A stretch of DNA of 64,000 bases from Ruminiclostridium cellobioparum subsp. termitidis CT1112 (GCF_000350485.1 NZ_AORV01000078.1:1-64000), one strand, 5' to 3'. Counted from the stretch's first letter, positions 1-9,969 are shown. Program-made: numbers and translations. Notes: a model not told the origin generated them from the letters alone.

Positions 1-3000
1 CTTGCACCGTCTGTGGCACTTGACAGCGTTACTGTCTGCACCGAAGTATAAATTCCTCCCTCAGGTGAAGCTGCCGGTGCTTGGACCTGCAGTGGCCTGA
101 CCTGCAAACCGTTTATTGCGGCATTCAGGTTATTGAGAGCCGCAGTTACCTCTTCCTGTGTTGAACCCTTGTTGTCACTGACACTTACCGCTGCATTTAA
201 TGCGGTTTGCAATAAGGACCAGGATTCTGGGGTATAATCATCTTCTGCCAGAGCTTGCACTTCACTGATTTTGGGTATTAGCTCTGTCTTATCTGCCGGA
301 ATAATTATGTAATCTATGTTGGCGGCAACATCACCTGAATCAAATTGGAATTTGATACTTGCCCCGGCAGGGATATCAACATTAAAGGTTTTTTCAGCGT
401 ATTTGCCTGCGCCGTTCCAGCCTCCCGTATTTGTGAAGGTCACATCCTGATTGTCGACTCCGTTGATATATAGGCTAAGCTTCGGATTGCTTTTACCTGA
501 AGCATACCCTATTATTATATTGTTTGTCGGTGCACATTTTATAAGTTCGAATGCCGCTCCGGCATGGTCTATGCTTCCGGCTATAAAGCCGCCTGATGCA
601 TAAGCATCCTCTTGTTTATACGCAGTTCCATACATCTTCCCGATTTCAGCCTCTATTTTCCCGGAATAGTTCCCAGGATACAGTTGTAATCCATCTATCA
701 CAGCTTGTAAATTGCTTAATGCCAAATCTGCCTCTTGCTGGGTAGGAATTGCTGCAGTAACATCTGTTGCTGTAGTTATTGCCGCTTGCAGGGTTTTCCA
801 CGCTGCTGCGGTATATTCCTGCTCAACAAGCTCTTTTGCATCATTAATCTTCTCTGTAAGTGCTGAAATATCAGTACTTGTTAAACCGATATAATCTATG
901 TTTGCGGCAACATCTCCTGAATCATATTGGAATTTTATGGTTGCACCTTCTGGAATTACTACGTCAAAGGTCTTTTGTGCAAAGCTACCGCCCCATCCTC
1001 CGGTTTTGGTAAAGGTCAGATCCTGACTGTCTACTCCGTTGATATAGAAACTGAGCTTTGGATTGTCCAGGCCGGATGCATAAGCTACTATCAGCTTGGT
1101 TGCCGCACCGCAATTTTTCAGTTCAAAGGCCGCACCAATATGGTCTATACTTCCAACCATAAATCCTCCGGATGCCCCGGAGTCTGCCTGACTGTATGCA
1201 GTTCCATACTTTTTGCCTTTTTCGGCTTCCACTTTTCCGAAATACCGAACAGTTACCAGGCTGTCCACTACTGCTTTAAGAGCATCGACTGCCGTATCCA
1301 CCTCAGCTTGTACGGTATCTGCCCTGTTATAAACCTCAAGTGCGGCATCTATGGCCGGTTGCAGTAAATCCCAGGTTTCGGGAGTATAATCGTTTTGTGA
1401 AAGACTCATTGCGCTGTTTATGGTTTCTGCAAGAATTGATTTATCTGCTTCCGCATCTGATATAAACCTTATATAGTCAATATTTGCGGCGGCACATCCA
1501 TCATCATATTGAATTTTAACAGTTGCTCCTTCCGGAATACTTACATCGAATATTTTTTCAGCATATGTACCATCCCAGCTTCCTGTCTTATCAAAGTTCA
1601 AATCCTGACTGTATACTCCGTTTATATACAGGTTGAGCTTTGGATTGTCCAATCCCGAACAGTAACCCACTGCTAATTTCTGTGCTGCAGCACAGTTCTT
1701 AAACTCAATTGCAGATGCCGAGGTAGTTTCAGTTGCTGCGTGATCTATACTTCCCGCAACATATCCGCCTGAAGCAGCATGGTCAGCCTGTTTATATGCA
1801 GTTCCATATTTAACACCGCTTTCAGCCTCAACTTTTCCGGATAAATACCCGGGCTGTGATGCCAACAGGCTGTAACACATAAGGGTAAGTCCTGTAGCAT
1901 TTGCCGTCGGTCTTACAGTTGTGCCGTCATATGGCGTATTCCAATAGGGAGCTGTGAGGTCGTCTCCGCTTCTGTTATTATAAGCGGCCTGAGCATTTTT
2001 TGTTAACCAGTCGGTATACTGTGTCTGTCCGCCAAGGGTGATGAGCTTGTATATTCCGCGCATCAAAATGCCCCTGAATACAATCTCATAGCTGTTGGTT
2101 GGATCCGGCATGTAAAGTCCGCTGCCACCCACATCATCTTCATACACTACGATTTGGTCAGCTCCCGTTGTAAAGCGTTTTTTTGCGAAATCAGCCGCCT
2201 TGCAGGCGTCTGCTATATAGCTGTTATCTTTGGTAAGGTCATACAGGTATGACGCAAGTTCAATGAATATTCCGGCGTTATAGGTGTAAAGATTATCATC
2301 CCAGCCAAGCTTACCTGTTGTTATTGAGTTTTCTATACCTCCATCGGGGCGCATAAAACTTGCCTTTACCCAGTTGTATATGTCAATAGCCGCTTCCTTA
2401 TAAGTTCTGGAGACACCGTCTGCATCAGTGACCTTTTCATCAGGATAGTACTTTGCCAGCTGGGCAGCAACAATAGCCCATCCGTTGGTGGGCACATCCT
2501 TCTGATTCTGCACACTGCGTTCACGCCACATTCCGCCGCCCCAGGTGTCATCTACGCTTGTTTTATAAAAGAAGTCAAAGTGCCATTTGGCCTGATCCAG
2601 CATATGCTGGTCGCCGGTTATGGCATATGCAGACATTGTAAACTGCGACTGCCATGAGTAATCATCATTCCAGTCACCTTCACTTGCTATCCATGATTGC
2701 GGATTTCCATATTTATTTGCCGTGTGGTTATCCTCAAACCAATAAAATGTTTCGCTTATTTTATCCTTGTTCTTGCCCGTCAAATTATAGTATGCGCAGA
2801 GCAATTCACGGGAATAGGCGGCTTCCCAGAAATGGGAAGTATAGATATCGCCGCTTCTATAATGTGTGTTCAAGAAAGCGTCCATGCATCTTTCTACATC
2901 CGGCTGGTTAAAAGAATAAGCAGCCATTGTGGTGACTGGAAGGCTTAAGCTGAGGATACATGCGGCCAATATTACCGCCAGCAGCTTAATAACGCCTTTC

Positions 3001-3011
3001 TTTTTTAACAT
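1..3011 (-). CDS. Secreted GH76-type endo-alpha-1,6-mannanase with CBM6/35-like and FIVAR modules (3' end beyond window)
   Basis: Open reading frame running off the left edge, so the C-terminus is missing; at least 1003 codons are present. The ATG at 3011 follows an AAAGGAGGAAATATCT ribosome site. Residues 1-31 form a signal peptide. Residues ~32-385 are an (alpha/alpha)6 domain of GH76 type: the Asp-Asp pair in GDWNDDYSW fits the catalytic DD, followed by GGGMWRE, PTNGWAI, YNAGIFIELASYLYD and FRGILMRGIY. Three CBM6/CBM35-like beta-sandwich modules lie at ~388-515, 588-708 and 780-903, each beginning KxEAExG and ending NIDYI. They alternate with three helical FIVAR-like linkers of ~65 residues. 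From ~973 a chitobiase C-terminal-type domain begins (PEGGIYTSVQTVTLS). Family knowledge: GH76 cleaves alpha-1,6-mannan backbones. Secretion and binding modules suggest release of oligosaccharides for the importers next door. Substrate is inferred from fold motifs only. Confidence 0.85.
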   Translation of the reverse strand, partial: MLKKKGVIKLLAVILAACILSLSLPVTTMAAYSFNQPDVERCMDAFLNTHYRSGDIYTSHFWEAAYSRELLCAYYNLTGKNKDKISETFYWFEDNHTANKYGNPQSWIASEGDWNDDYSWQSQFTMSAYAITGDQHMLDQAKWHFDFFYKTSVDDTWGGGMWRERSVQNQKDVPTNGWAIVAAQLAKYYPDEKVTDADGVSRTYKEAAIDIYNWVKASFMRPDGGIENSITTGKLGWDDNLYTYNAGIFIELASYLYDLTKDNSYIADACKAADFAKKRFTTGADQIVVYEDDVGGSGLYMPDPTNSYEIVFRGILMRGIYKLITLGGQTQYTDWLTKNAQAAYNNRSGDDLTAPYWNTPYDGTTVRPTANATGLTLMCYSLLASQPGYLSGKVEAESGVKYGTAYKQADHAASGGYVAGSIDHAATETTSASAIEFKNCAAAQKLAVGYCSGLDNPKLNLYINGVYSQDLNFDKTGSWDGTYAEKIFDVSIPEGATVKIQYDDGCAAANIDYIRFISDAEADKSILAETINSAMSLSQNDYTPETWDLLQPAIDAALEVYNRADTVQAEVDTAVDALKAVVDSLVTVRYFGKVEAEKGKKYGTAYSQADSGASGGFMVGSIDHIGAAFELKNCGAATKLIVAYASGLDNPKLSFYINGVDSQDLTFTKTGGWGGSFAQKTFDVVIPEGATIKFQYDSGDVAANIDYIGLTSTDISALTEKINDAKELVEQEYTAAAWKTLQAAITTATDVTAAIPTQQEADLALSNLQAVIDGLQLYPGNYSGKIEAEIGKMYGTAYKQEDAYASGGFIAGSIDHAGAAFELIKCAPTNNIIIGYASGKSNPKLSLYINGVDNQDVTFTNTGGWNGAGKYAEKTFNVDIPAGASIKFQFDSGDVAANIDYIIIPADKTELIPKISEVQALAEDDYTPESWSLLQTALNAAVSVSDNKGSTQEEVTAALNNLNAAINGLQVRPLQVQAPAASPEGGIYTSVQTVTLSSATDGA

Positions 3012-3176
3012 AGATATTTCCTCCTTTGACAATTTGATTTGATACTTTGATTTACCATTGTCTGTGCAACAATGCAGTCTGATATTTCGATCGTATTATG
3101 TAAATATAATGTTACATTTATTGTTTATAAAAATTAATGTAATTTTGTAGACACTCAAAGGTAAAAATGTGATATT

Positions 3177-4865
3177 TTATTGCAGTCTGTAAACTCTGGC
3201 TTCGTAGGGCATTAATACAAAGTCCCCGGCCATGCTTACATCAAATGAATCGTAATTCGCCAAAAGCAATTGGGCTTCCTGATATTTTGGAACAGCTTTT
3301 ATATCAAATTGTGATGATTCCTTTGAAAAATTCATTATTATTAACACACAGTCACCCTCCAACTGCCGGATATATGAAATTATTCTGTTGCTGTCTTCAA
3401 GTAACGGAATGTATTGGCCGTAAATCAATACAGGATTTTCCTTTCTGAGTTTTATAAGCTTTCTGTAAAAATTTAAAACGGAATTTTCATCCTTTACTTC
3501 ATTTTCAACATTGATATACCGGTGGTTGGAATTTACTTTTATCCATGGAGCCGCTGAAGTAAAACCGGCATTTTTACTGCCGTCCCACTGCATTGGAGTG
3601 CGTGCGTTGTCCCTTCCTCTTCTGTGGATCAGCCGCATTATCTCCCTTTCATCTTTTTGCCTTTCAAAGACCATTTCCCTGTAGAAGTTCAAGGTTTCTA
3701 TATCCCTGTAGTCATCAATTGATTTGAAGGCTGCATTTGTCATACCTATTTCCTCACCCTGGTAGATATACGGAGTGCCTTCAAGGGTATGAGTCAGGGT
3801 GGCCAGCATTTTAGCACATTTTTCTCTGTAAAGCCCATCATCTCCAAACCGGGACACTGCTCTGGGATTGTCATGATTGTTCAGGAACAGGCTGTTCCAC
3901 CCCTTCCCGTGCAGCACTTTCTGCCATTTTGACAAAATTTCTTTAAAATCGGTTAATTTCCAGTCAACAACATCCCACTTTCCGCCTTTACCCGTATCTA
4001 TTCCCATTAATTCAAACTGGAATATCATATTCAGCTCATTTCTTGACCCATCAGTATATAAAAGACCTGTCTCGGCGGTAACATTAACTGTTTCCCCGAC
4101 TGTCATGCAATCATACCTGCTCAATACCGTTTTGTTCATCTCTTGCAGTATTTCATGAATTCCGGGCTGATTGGCATATAGATCCTCATCAAAAACATAT
4201 TTATCTGTTGTTGAAACAGCCCTTTCAGAGTTTCTCAAACCCTCGGGTTTACTCAGCAGATTAATGACATCCATCCTGAATCCGTCTATACCCTTATCCA
4301 GCCACCAGGTCATCATATTAAATATTTCTTCTTTTACTTCCGGATTCAACCAATTTAAATCCGGTTGTTTCCTTGAAAACAAATGAAGGTAATATTCATC
4401 CGTCGTTTTGTCATATTCCCATGCAGAGCCTCCAAAATACGATTTCCAATTGTTTGGTTCACTTCCGTCCCTACCCTGTCTCCAGATATAATAATCCCGT
4501 TTGTCACTGCCGGTGCCTGCTCTTGATTCAACAAACCATTTATGCTCATCAGAGGTATGATTTATTACCAGATCCATAATAATTTTCATATCCCTTTTAT
4601 GGACTTCTGAAAATAAAGTTTCCAAATCCTCCAATGTTCCAAGTTCCTTCATAACTCCATAATAATTTGAAATATCGTATCCATTATCATCATTTGGGGA
4701 TTCATAAACAGGACAAAGCCATATTACATCAATCCCCAGATATTTCAAATAATCCAGCTTGCGGATGATACCCTTCAAATCACCTATTCCATCGCCATTC
4801 GAATCATAAAAACTTCTGGTATAAATCTGATATACAATTGCCTCTTTCCACCATTTTTCACTCAC
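3177..4865 (-). CDS. Cytoplasmic GH13_31 alpha-glucosidase (oligo-1,6-glucosidase type)
   Basis: 562-residue GH13 enzyme with no signal peptide, the usual length for oligo-1,6-glucosidases. The GTG at 4865 (VSEKWWKEAIVYQIYTRSF) is preferred: it has a GGGGGA site 6-7 nt upstream and the protein then begins where family members begin. The longer ATG at 4913 would start inside a hairpin. Conserved regions are visible: DLVINHTSDEH, GFRMDVINLL with the nucleophile Asp, TVGETV with the acid/base Glu, and FLNNHDNPRAVSRFG with the transition-state Asp. Val directly after the nucleophile is the residue linked with alpha-1,6 over alpha-1,4 preference in this subfamily. It is the last gene of the importer group 11939-3177 and would hydrolyse imported isomalto-type or mixed alpha-glucosides. 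Substrate is inferred. Confidence 0.9.
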   Translation of the reverse strand: MSEKWWKEAIVYQIYTRSFYDSNGDGIGDLKGIIRKLDYLKYLGIDVIWLCPVYESPNDDNGYDISNYYGVMKELGTLEDLETLFSEVHKRDMKIIMDLVINHTSDEHKWFVESRAGTGSDKRDYYIWRQGRDGSEPNNWKSYFGGSAWEYDKTTDEYYLHLFSRKQPDLNWLNPEVKEEIFNMMTWWLDKGIDGFRMDVINLLSKPEGLRNSERAVSTTDKYVFDEDLYANQPGIHEILQEMNKTVLSRYDCMTVGETVNVTAETGLLYTDGSRNELNMIFQFELMGIDTGKGGKWDVVDWKLTDFKEILSKWQKVLHGKGWNSLFLNNHDNPRAVSRFGDDGLYREKCAKMLATLTHTLEGTPYIYQGEEIGMTNAAFKSIDDYRDIETLNFYREMVFERQKDEREIMRLIHRRGRDNARTPMQWDGSKNAGFTSAAPWIKVNSNHRYINVENEVKDENSVLNFYRKLIKLRKENPVLIYGQYIPLLEDSNRIISYIRQLEGDCVLIIMNFSKESSQFDIKAVPKYQEAQLLLANYDSFDVSMAGDFVLMPYEARVYRLQ

Positions 4866-4907
4866 AGTTTTGTCCCCCAATACCGGTAAAACTTTTCCAA
4901 GAAAAAC

Positions 4908-4941
4908 ATACATCCAGAGAGTAGTCTACCCCTGGATGTAT
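4908..4941 (-). terminator. Intercistronic hairpin with T-run after the binding-protein gene
   Basis: Perfect 10-bp inverted repeat (ATACATCCAG / CTGGATGTAT, 14-nt loop). On the minus strand it is followed by GTTTTTCTT. It lies between the stop of the solute-binding protein (4978) and the alpha-glucosidase start (4865), so it could terminate most transcripts and leave limited read-through into the glucosidase. Confidence 0.65.
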
Positions 4942-4977
4942 TAAAGAAAATTCTCTTTGCCTTAAGGCCAATGAGTA

Positions 4978-6294
4978 TTACTTTGCTGCACCTAATTTAA
5001 CCCATGCTTTCTGTATCTCGTCTATAGCCTGTTCCTTTGTTTTTGCCTTTTCTATGTATGATTGCATTATTTCGCCAAACTTCTGATGGAAACTGTCAAG
5101 AGAATAGTTGACAGGTGCACCCGACGAGGGGGTAGTCTTTGTCAATTCAGCAAATGCCTTTGGCAGCTTCATGTCAGGTGCCGCAATATCCTTAACCGGT
5201 CCTATAACCTTGGCAACTCCGCCAAACCAGTTCTTTCCGTAATCAGATGTATATAACCAGTTAAGAAGATTCTTTGCATCTGTTAATACCTTTGAATCTT
5301 TATTTACTCTTAAACATTGTGCCGAACCTGCACATACATTTGCCTTGCCGGCATCCTCGCTTACAGGATACAACATCACTCCGAAATCAAAGTCCGGAGT
5401 TATCTTTGTAACACCTGATTCAATCCATTGACCCTGACCGGTGATCATTGCAGCCTTGCCATTTGCGAAAGTACCAACCTGAGCATTGAAATCACTTTCC
5501 AGAGGCTTTGGAGTACCATATTTTACTGTCATATCTATGAAATTAAAATAATTCATCAGGGTCGGATGCTCTTCAAACTTTGTAGTTCCGGCAATGAAGT
5601 CATCTACCAGTTTTGCAGAATCAGAGCTTTCTCCGGCAATAAAATGCTGGAATATGTGCTTTTGAACCCACCACTCCTTATATCCGTTTGAAAATGGAGT
5701 GATGCCCTTTGCAGTCAGCTTCTGGCAAACAGCCTCCAATTCACTGAGGGTTTTTGGTAATTCAGTTATTCCTGCTTCCGCAAACAACTTCTTGTTATAG
5801 ATTAAGGGAAAGGTATCCATTACCAGCGGAGCTCCCATTAATTTGCCGTCATAGGTCATGTCTTTCTTTACTCCATCCAGCATGACACCTGCCAGGGGCT
5901 CATTTGTCAAATCTGCCGAGTATTCTGCATATGCTTTTAACTCTCCGCCTGCTGTTGTCATAAAAATGTCAGGAATTGTTCCGGCTGCAATTTTGGATTT
6001 TAAGACAGTTGGGTAATCTGCCTGCATTACCTGAAGATCTATAGTTACATTGGGAGCTACCTTTTTATACTCACTTACATATGCATTATATGCATCAGTA
6101 TATTCTGCCTGACTTTGCAGAATAGATATTGTTACCGGTTCAGCCTCCTTTGATTCCGCAGCTGCTGTCGATACAGCCGATTGTGATGTCTGTGCAGCTT
6201 CAGATGTACCGGAAGGTGTGGATGAACTGCCGCAGCCACTGGACATTCCGGCCAGCACCGCCAGGCATACACCCAAACTTAATATTTTTTTCAT
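4978..6294 (-). CDS. ABC sugar-binding lipoprotein (family 1 extracellular solute-binding protein)
   Basis: 438 residues. The ATG at 6294 follows AAGGAGGAAATCAAAG. The N-terminus MKKILSLGVCLAVLAG leads to a lipobox MSSGC with the lipidated Cys at residue 21, then a Ser/Thr/Ala-rich linker to about residue 50. The rest is a periplasmic-binding-type fold: ITISILQSQAEYTDAYNAY-like opening, GKLMGAPLVMDTFPLIYNKK, and NGKAAMITGQGQW, all typical of carbohydrate-binding family 1 SBPs. The two permeases that match it lie upstream on the same strand (10231-11939), separated by the two-component genes. A 157-bp gap with its own promoter space and a hairpin behind the gene suggest stronger expression than its neighbours. 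The ligand cannot be read from sequence; the GH13_31 partner suggests a gluco-oligosaccharide. Confidence 0.88.
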   Translation of the reverse strand: MKKILSLGVCLAVLAGMSSGCGSSSTPSGTSEAAQTSQSAVSTAAAESKEAEPVTISILQSQAEYTDAYNAYVSEYKKVAPNVTIDLQVMQADYPTVLKSKIAAGTIPDIFMTTAGGELKAYAEYSADLTNEPLAGVMLDGVKKDMTYDGKLMGAPLVMDTFPLIYNKKLFAEAGITELPKTLSELEAVCQKLTAKGITPFSNGYKEWWVQKHIFQHFIAGESSDSAKLVDDFIAGTTKFEEHPTLMNYFNFIDMTVKYGTPKPLESDFNAQVGTFANGKAAMITGQGQWIESGVTKITPDFDFGVMLYPVSEDAGKANVCAGSAQCLRVNKDSKVLTDAKNLLNWLYTSDYGKNWFGGVAKVIGPVKDIAAPDMKLPKAFAELTKTTPSSGAPVNYSLDSFHQKFGEIMQSYIEKAKTKEQAIDEIQKAWVKLGAAK

Positions 6295-6409
6295 CTTTGA
6301 TTTCCTCCTTATAAAATGTAATTTGGTATAGTTACATATTAGCGAGATATCCGTATGTATAAAATATATATAAGTGATATTTTAGTGGTAAAAATGTGTA
6401 CAATGTATT

Positions 6410-6451
6410 CTACCCTCTATTGACAATGCACAATATGTTTTTGAGAGGGTA
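6410..6451 (-). repeat. Inverted-repeat element, copy 1 (upstream of binding-protein gene)
   Basis: The plus-strand sequence CTACCCTCTATTGACAATG at 6410-6428 recurs exactly at 10008-10026. Here the outer arms TACCCTCT (6411-6418) and AGAGGGTA (6444-6451) can pair. The element starts immediately after the response-regulator stop codon and lies ~115 bp upstream of the binding-protein start. It may be a regulator-binding site or an mRNA-end structure. No good T-run follows on either strand, so a plain terminator is less likely. Confidence 0.5.
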
Positions 6452-8059
6452 TTATCCAATTAAAGTATTTCTATAGTCAGAAGGAGATATTTTGAAAAAA
6501 TTCCTGAAGGCCTTGCTAAAATAGTTATTGTCACTGTAGCCTAACATCTGGGCTATACTTTGAATCTTTATATTGGGATCTGCTATAAGTTCCCGGGCTT
6601 TTTCCATTCTTACCCTGAGTACATATTCGTATATTCCGCAGCCAAATTCATTTTTAAATAATTTCATCAAATACTCCCTGCTTAAAAAGTACTTGTCGGT
6701 AAAAAGAGAAATTTTTATGTCCTGATAATAATTATTGTCGATATACTCCTTAATCTCATAAATATTGAGATTGTCATTTTTGATCTGCTTCCTTGCCAGA
6801 TTGTAAAATAATTCTGTTATATCAAGCAAATACTTTTTAAACTGTTCAAAATTGCAGACAGTTTTTGAAAGGTTTTGAAAGTAGGATAAGAGTTCGTTTG
6901 CTTCAAACCCCTTGACCATTGAAAAATTGTTTAATAAAAGCAGGAGTTCATCAAATATCCTGTTTGCATCTCTCAGACTGAGATATCCGGCTTGTTCTAT
7001 CCTGTCGGCAAGTTCATTGACTATTCCCTTGGTATATGACAGGCTTCCGCCTTCAATTGCGTTAAAAATAAGATCCTTTTTCCCCAGCAGGGATACATTT
7101 TTTGTGTTTGCGTTTTCAGGCACAACATTTGAACCGCTTTCAATTTTATTTAAAATATTGAAACCATTTATACTTTTTTCTGCCTCTAAAAACGATTCCT
7201 TTAATGAATCTATTCCTTCAAAAAAGCCGCCGACACCTGCTATAATTACTAATTCAAATAATTCCTTAAGCTTTTTCCTGGACTTTTGTATCAAATGAAG
7301 ATAATTGCTGCTCAGTTTTTCATTACAGTTATTCTCTATGGAAATTATTGCTATAATCTCGTTTTCAGCCTTGGGATTTATCAGATTGAAACATTCAACC
7401 TCATCATTAAACAGCTCATTAATGGCATTTGAAACAGCAAACTGCGCAAATCCGGTATCTCCGAAGTACTTCTCACTGACTTCCTCATAATTCATTATTC
7501 TGAAAATCACTATGGAATAATATTTTTTTCTGTTTCCGTCATCTATGATTTCCTTGTATATTTCACTCATCTGCCGGCTGATGCTGCCTTCAATGGCAGT
7601 AAGATAGACCTTTTCCTTTAAACTGGGCAGGGATAAATTCAGCAGGATATTTTTATCTATATACTGACTCTGCATTTTTCTTTTATTTGAAATAACATCA
7701 ACAGCTTTTGCCAGTGCACCGTTGAGCTCATTTCTTTTAATGGGCTTTAACAGATAATCGATAACTTTGGAGTGTAGAGCCTGACGTGTATACTCGTAAT
7801 TGTCATAGCCGCTGATGACAATAACAGCCAGGTCAGGATACCGGCTCTGAACCATACGGAGTAAATCCATACCATCCATTCCCGGCATTTTCATATCAAC
7901 CAAAATAATATCCGGCCTTTTTTCTTCTATAAGTCTTACTCCATTTTTTCCATCCCATGCCTCAAAAACCTCATAAATATTTACACTATTCCAGTCAGCC
8001 AAAATCTTTATTGCTTCTCTTGCCGGTTCTTCATCATCAATAATTAAAACTTTATACAT
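6452..8059 (-). CDS. YesN-type response regulator with AraC-type DNA-binding domain
   Basis: 535 residues from the ATG at 8059 (MYKVLIIDDEEPAREAIK). A start seven codons upstream at 8080 is possible but would put extra residues before a canonical receiver N-terminus. Receiver domain ~1-120: acidic pair in IIDDEEP, phospho-acceptor Asp in PDIILVDMKMPGMDG, conserved VISGYDNY and LLKPIK. A long middle region (~125-430) follows, then a C-terminal AraC/XylS pair of helix-turn-helix motifs (~435-535) with ISLFTDKYFLSREYLMKLFK and IQSIAQMLGYSDNNYFSKAF. It is the partner of the histidine kinase 78 nt upstream and probably activates the importer genes around it. Direct- or inverted-repeat elements at 6410 and 10008 are candidate targets. 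Confidence 0.92.
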   Translation of the reverse strand: MYKVLIIDDEEPAREAIKILADWNSVNIYEVFEAWDGKNGVRLIEEKRPDIILVDMKMPGMDGMDLLRMVQSRYPDLAVIVISGYDNYEYTRQALHSKVIDYLLKPIKRNELNGALAKAVDVISNKRKMQSQYIDKNILLNLSLPSLKEKVYLTAIEGSISRQMSEIYKEIIDDGNRKKYYSIVIFRIMNYEEVSEKYFGDTGFAQFAVSNAINELFNDEVECFNLINPKAENEIIAIISIENNCNEKLSSNYLHLIQKSRKKLKELFELVIIAGVGGFFEGIDSLKESFLEAEKSINGFNILNKIESGSNVVPENANTKNVSLLGKKDLIFNAIEGGSLSYTKGIVNELADRIEQAGYLSLRDANRIFDELLLLLNNFSMVKGFEANELLSYFQNLSKTVCNFEQFKKYLLDITELFYNLARKQIKNDNLNIYEIKEYIDNNYYQDIKISLFTDKYFLSREYLMKLFKNEFGCGIYEYVLRVRMEKARELIADPNIKIQSIAQMLGYSDNNYFSKAFRNFFKISPSDYRNTLIG

Positions 8060-8136
8060 ACTAATGCCCTTGCCCGGCATTTTTCAATCTTCATGACAAA
8101 AATGGCACGGGCTCGGTACCTCCTTGATACAATATT

Positions 8137-9969
8137 TTAATTATATTTCTCAACCTTATTTCCACCGTCCGGTATAATAAAGCTTATTGTAGTTCCCGTA
8201 CCGTCAGATTCGATATACAAGCTGGACTTTTCCTTATATAGCAGGTGCAGCCGGGTATCAAGATTTTTTAAACCGATTGCTTTATTCTCATTCTGCCCAT
8301 TTTCACTGTCCATATAGAATCTGATTTGCTTAAATCTTTCAGGCGATATTCCCGGTCCATTGTCACTGACCGAAATCAGTATATCATTACCTTCCAAATA
8401 TGCTTTAATTATTATAGCTACTGATGTAAAGCTTTTTTCCAGCACGTGCTTTATGGAATTTTCAACAAGAATTTGTATGGATATCTTTGGTATGAGAACA
8501 TCCAATACATTATCATCCATTTCATAGGTTACCGTCAGCCTGTTTCCGAATCTGGCCTTTTGAATAATAAGATAATCATCTATATATTTAATTTCATTTT
8601 CAAGTCTGACAAGGTTTTTTCCGTTTATGGTATATCTGAAAGTTGAAGCAAGAGCATCTACCATATCGCTTATATGAAAGGCTTCTATTTTTAAAGCAGT
8701 GGTTGATATGGCCTGCAGCGCATTGTATAAAAAATGAGGATTGAGTTCTGCTTCCAATGCTTTCAAAATAGCATTCTTTTCTTCAATCTTCGTTTTGTAT
8801 TCCTCATTAATTAAATCATTAATTTTGGCTACCATCAGATTGAATTGTATTGTCAGTTCCGCAATTTCATCATTGCCTTCAACCTTTGCCTCCAGGTCAA
8901 ATCTACCCTCGCTGAAGCTATGCATTTTTTTAGTAAGCTTTTTAACCGGCTTGGTTATTGCATTGGCTGACAGGACCACCAATATAACCGAGATAACCAG
9001 AATTATACAGCCTACAAATGTTCCCAACGACCTGTTTGTCTGTGCCGCACTGTATATTTTTTTATATGGAATGAGTTTAACCAGCCTGAATTTCATGCTG
9101 TCCGAAGCGTTGTAAATTGTCAGGTAACTCTTATCCTCACTTTTCCAGTCAAACATATTTGTACCCTGTTTTTGAAGTCTGGCTTTAAAATCCGGCTGGT
9201 TAAAGTATTTATAGTTGTCTTTATTATTGGAATAAAAGGTACTGCCATCTTCGCCCATGAATATAAGCTGCTCCCCGTCTGTAAGAGAAGTATTCCTTAT
9301 TATTTCATTCCAGATACTGTAATTGCAAAAGAAGGATAATACGGCATATGGCTTTTTGTCTACAATATTTTTAATTGCTCTATGATATGCAAAAAAACAT
9401 TTTTCCTGATTAATTGAATAAGTTCTTTTTTTTGCCATAAAAAGAGATTCAATATAAACATTGTTCTTGCTTTTTATAGTCCTGATATACCAGTCTTCGT
9501 TGGGAACATCAGTATTATAAGCTTTTCTGACCTTTAAAACCATTCCGTCCCCTCTCGTTATGTAATAGTAACAATTCTGCTCAACTATATACAGGCAAAT
9601 ACCTTCAAAATCATTACGGGAATAAAACATACTTCGGATATAGTCTTCCAAATAGACTTCTGCCGATAATTCATCCGTTACCCCTAACAGGGCATTCATA
9701 ATATTGTCATACTTTATATTCGGCAGGGACACCTGGTTAATATCATTGAAATAGCTCTCAATATTCTTGTTAATCAATGTTAGATTGTCTCTGTTCCCAT
9801 CAATAATATTCTTAACCGATTCTTTTTCTATTATTTTATAGGAAACAAAAGTCAATGAAATTATTGTAAGTATAATTATTGCAGAAAAAAGAAGTACCAG
9901 CTTGTTGGCAAGCTTTTTGAAAAACAAGCATTTTATTTTATTCAATACTATATAAACTATATTTTTCAT
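8137..9969 (-). CDS. YesM-type sensor histidine kinase
   Basis: 610 residues. A membrane segment at ~23-45, an extracytoplasmic sensor region (~46-305), a second membrane segment at ~308-330, and a HAMP-type linker (NAITKPVKKLTKKMHSFSEG) are followed by a His-kinase domain. The phospho-acceptor motif is NPHFLYNALQAIS, and the ATP-binding domain shows VENSIKHVLEK (N box) and ISVSDNGPGIS (G1). This is the layout of sugar-sensing YesM/LytS-like kinases. The ATG at 9969 has a GAGGG site 12 nt upstream, which is rather distant. The gene sits between the permease genes and its response regulator, so sensor, regulator and transporter are probably one regulated unit that senses the imported glycan. 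Confidence 0.93.
   Translation of the reverse strand: MKNIVYIVLNKIKCLFFKKLANKLVLLFSAIIILTIISLTFVSYKIIEKESVKNIIDGNRDNLTLINKNIESYFNDINQVSLPNIKYDNIMNALLGVTDELSAEVYLEDYIRSMFYSRNDFEGICLYIVEQNCYYYITRGDGMVLKVRKAYNTDVPNEDWYIRTIKSKNNVYIESLFMAKKRTYSINQEKCFFAYHRAIKNIVDKKPYAVLSFFCNYSIWNEIIRNTSLTDGEQLIFMGEDGSTFYSNNKDNYKYFNQPDFKARLQKQGTNMFDWKSEDKSYLTIYNASDSMKFRLVKLIPYKKIYSAAQTNRSLGTFVGCIILVISVILVVLSANAITKPVKKLTKKMHSFSEGRFDLEAKVEGNDEIAELTIQFNLMVAKINDLINEEYKTKIEEKNAILKALEAELNPHFLYNALQAISTTALKIEAFHISDMVDALASTFRYTINGKNLVRLENEIKYIDDYLIIQKARFGNRLTVTYEMDDNVLDVLIPKISIQILVENSIKHVLEKSFTSVAIIIKAYLEGNDILISVSDNGPGISPERFKQIRFYMDSENGQNENKAIGLKNLDTRLHLLYKEKSSLYIESDGTGTTISFIIPDGGNKVEKYN

Noticed and set aside
927-1367. 146-codon plus-strand frame
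   Set aside because: Antisense to the CBM/FIVAR part of the GH76 gene, which has clear domains in the other strand.
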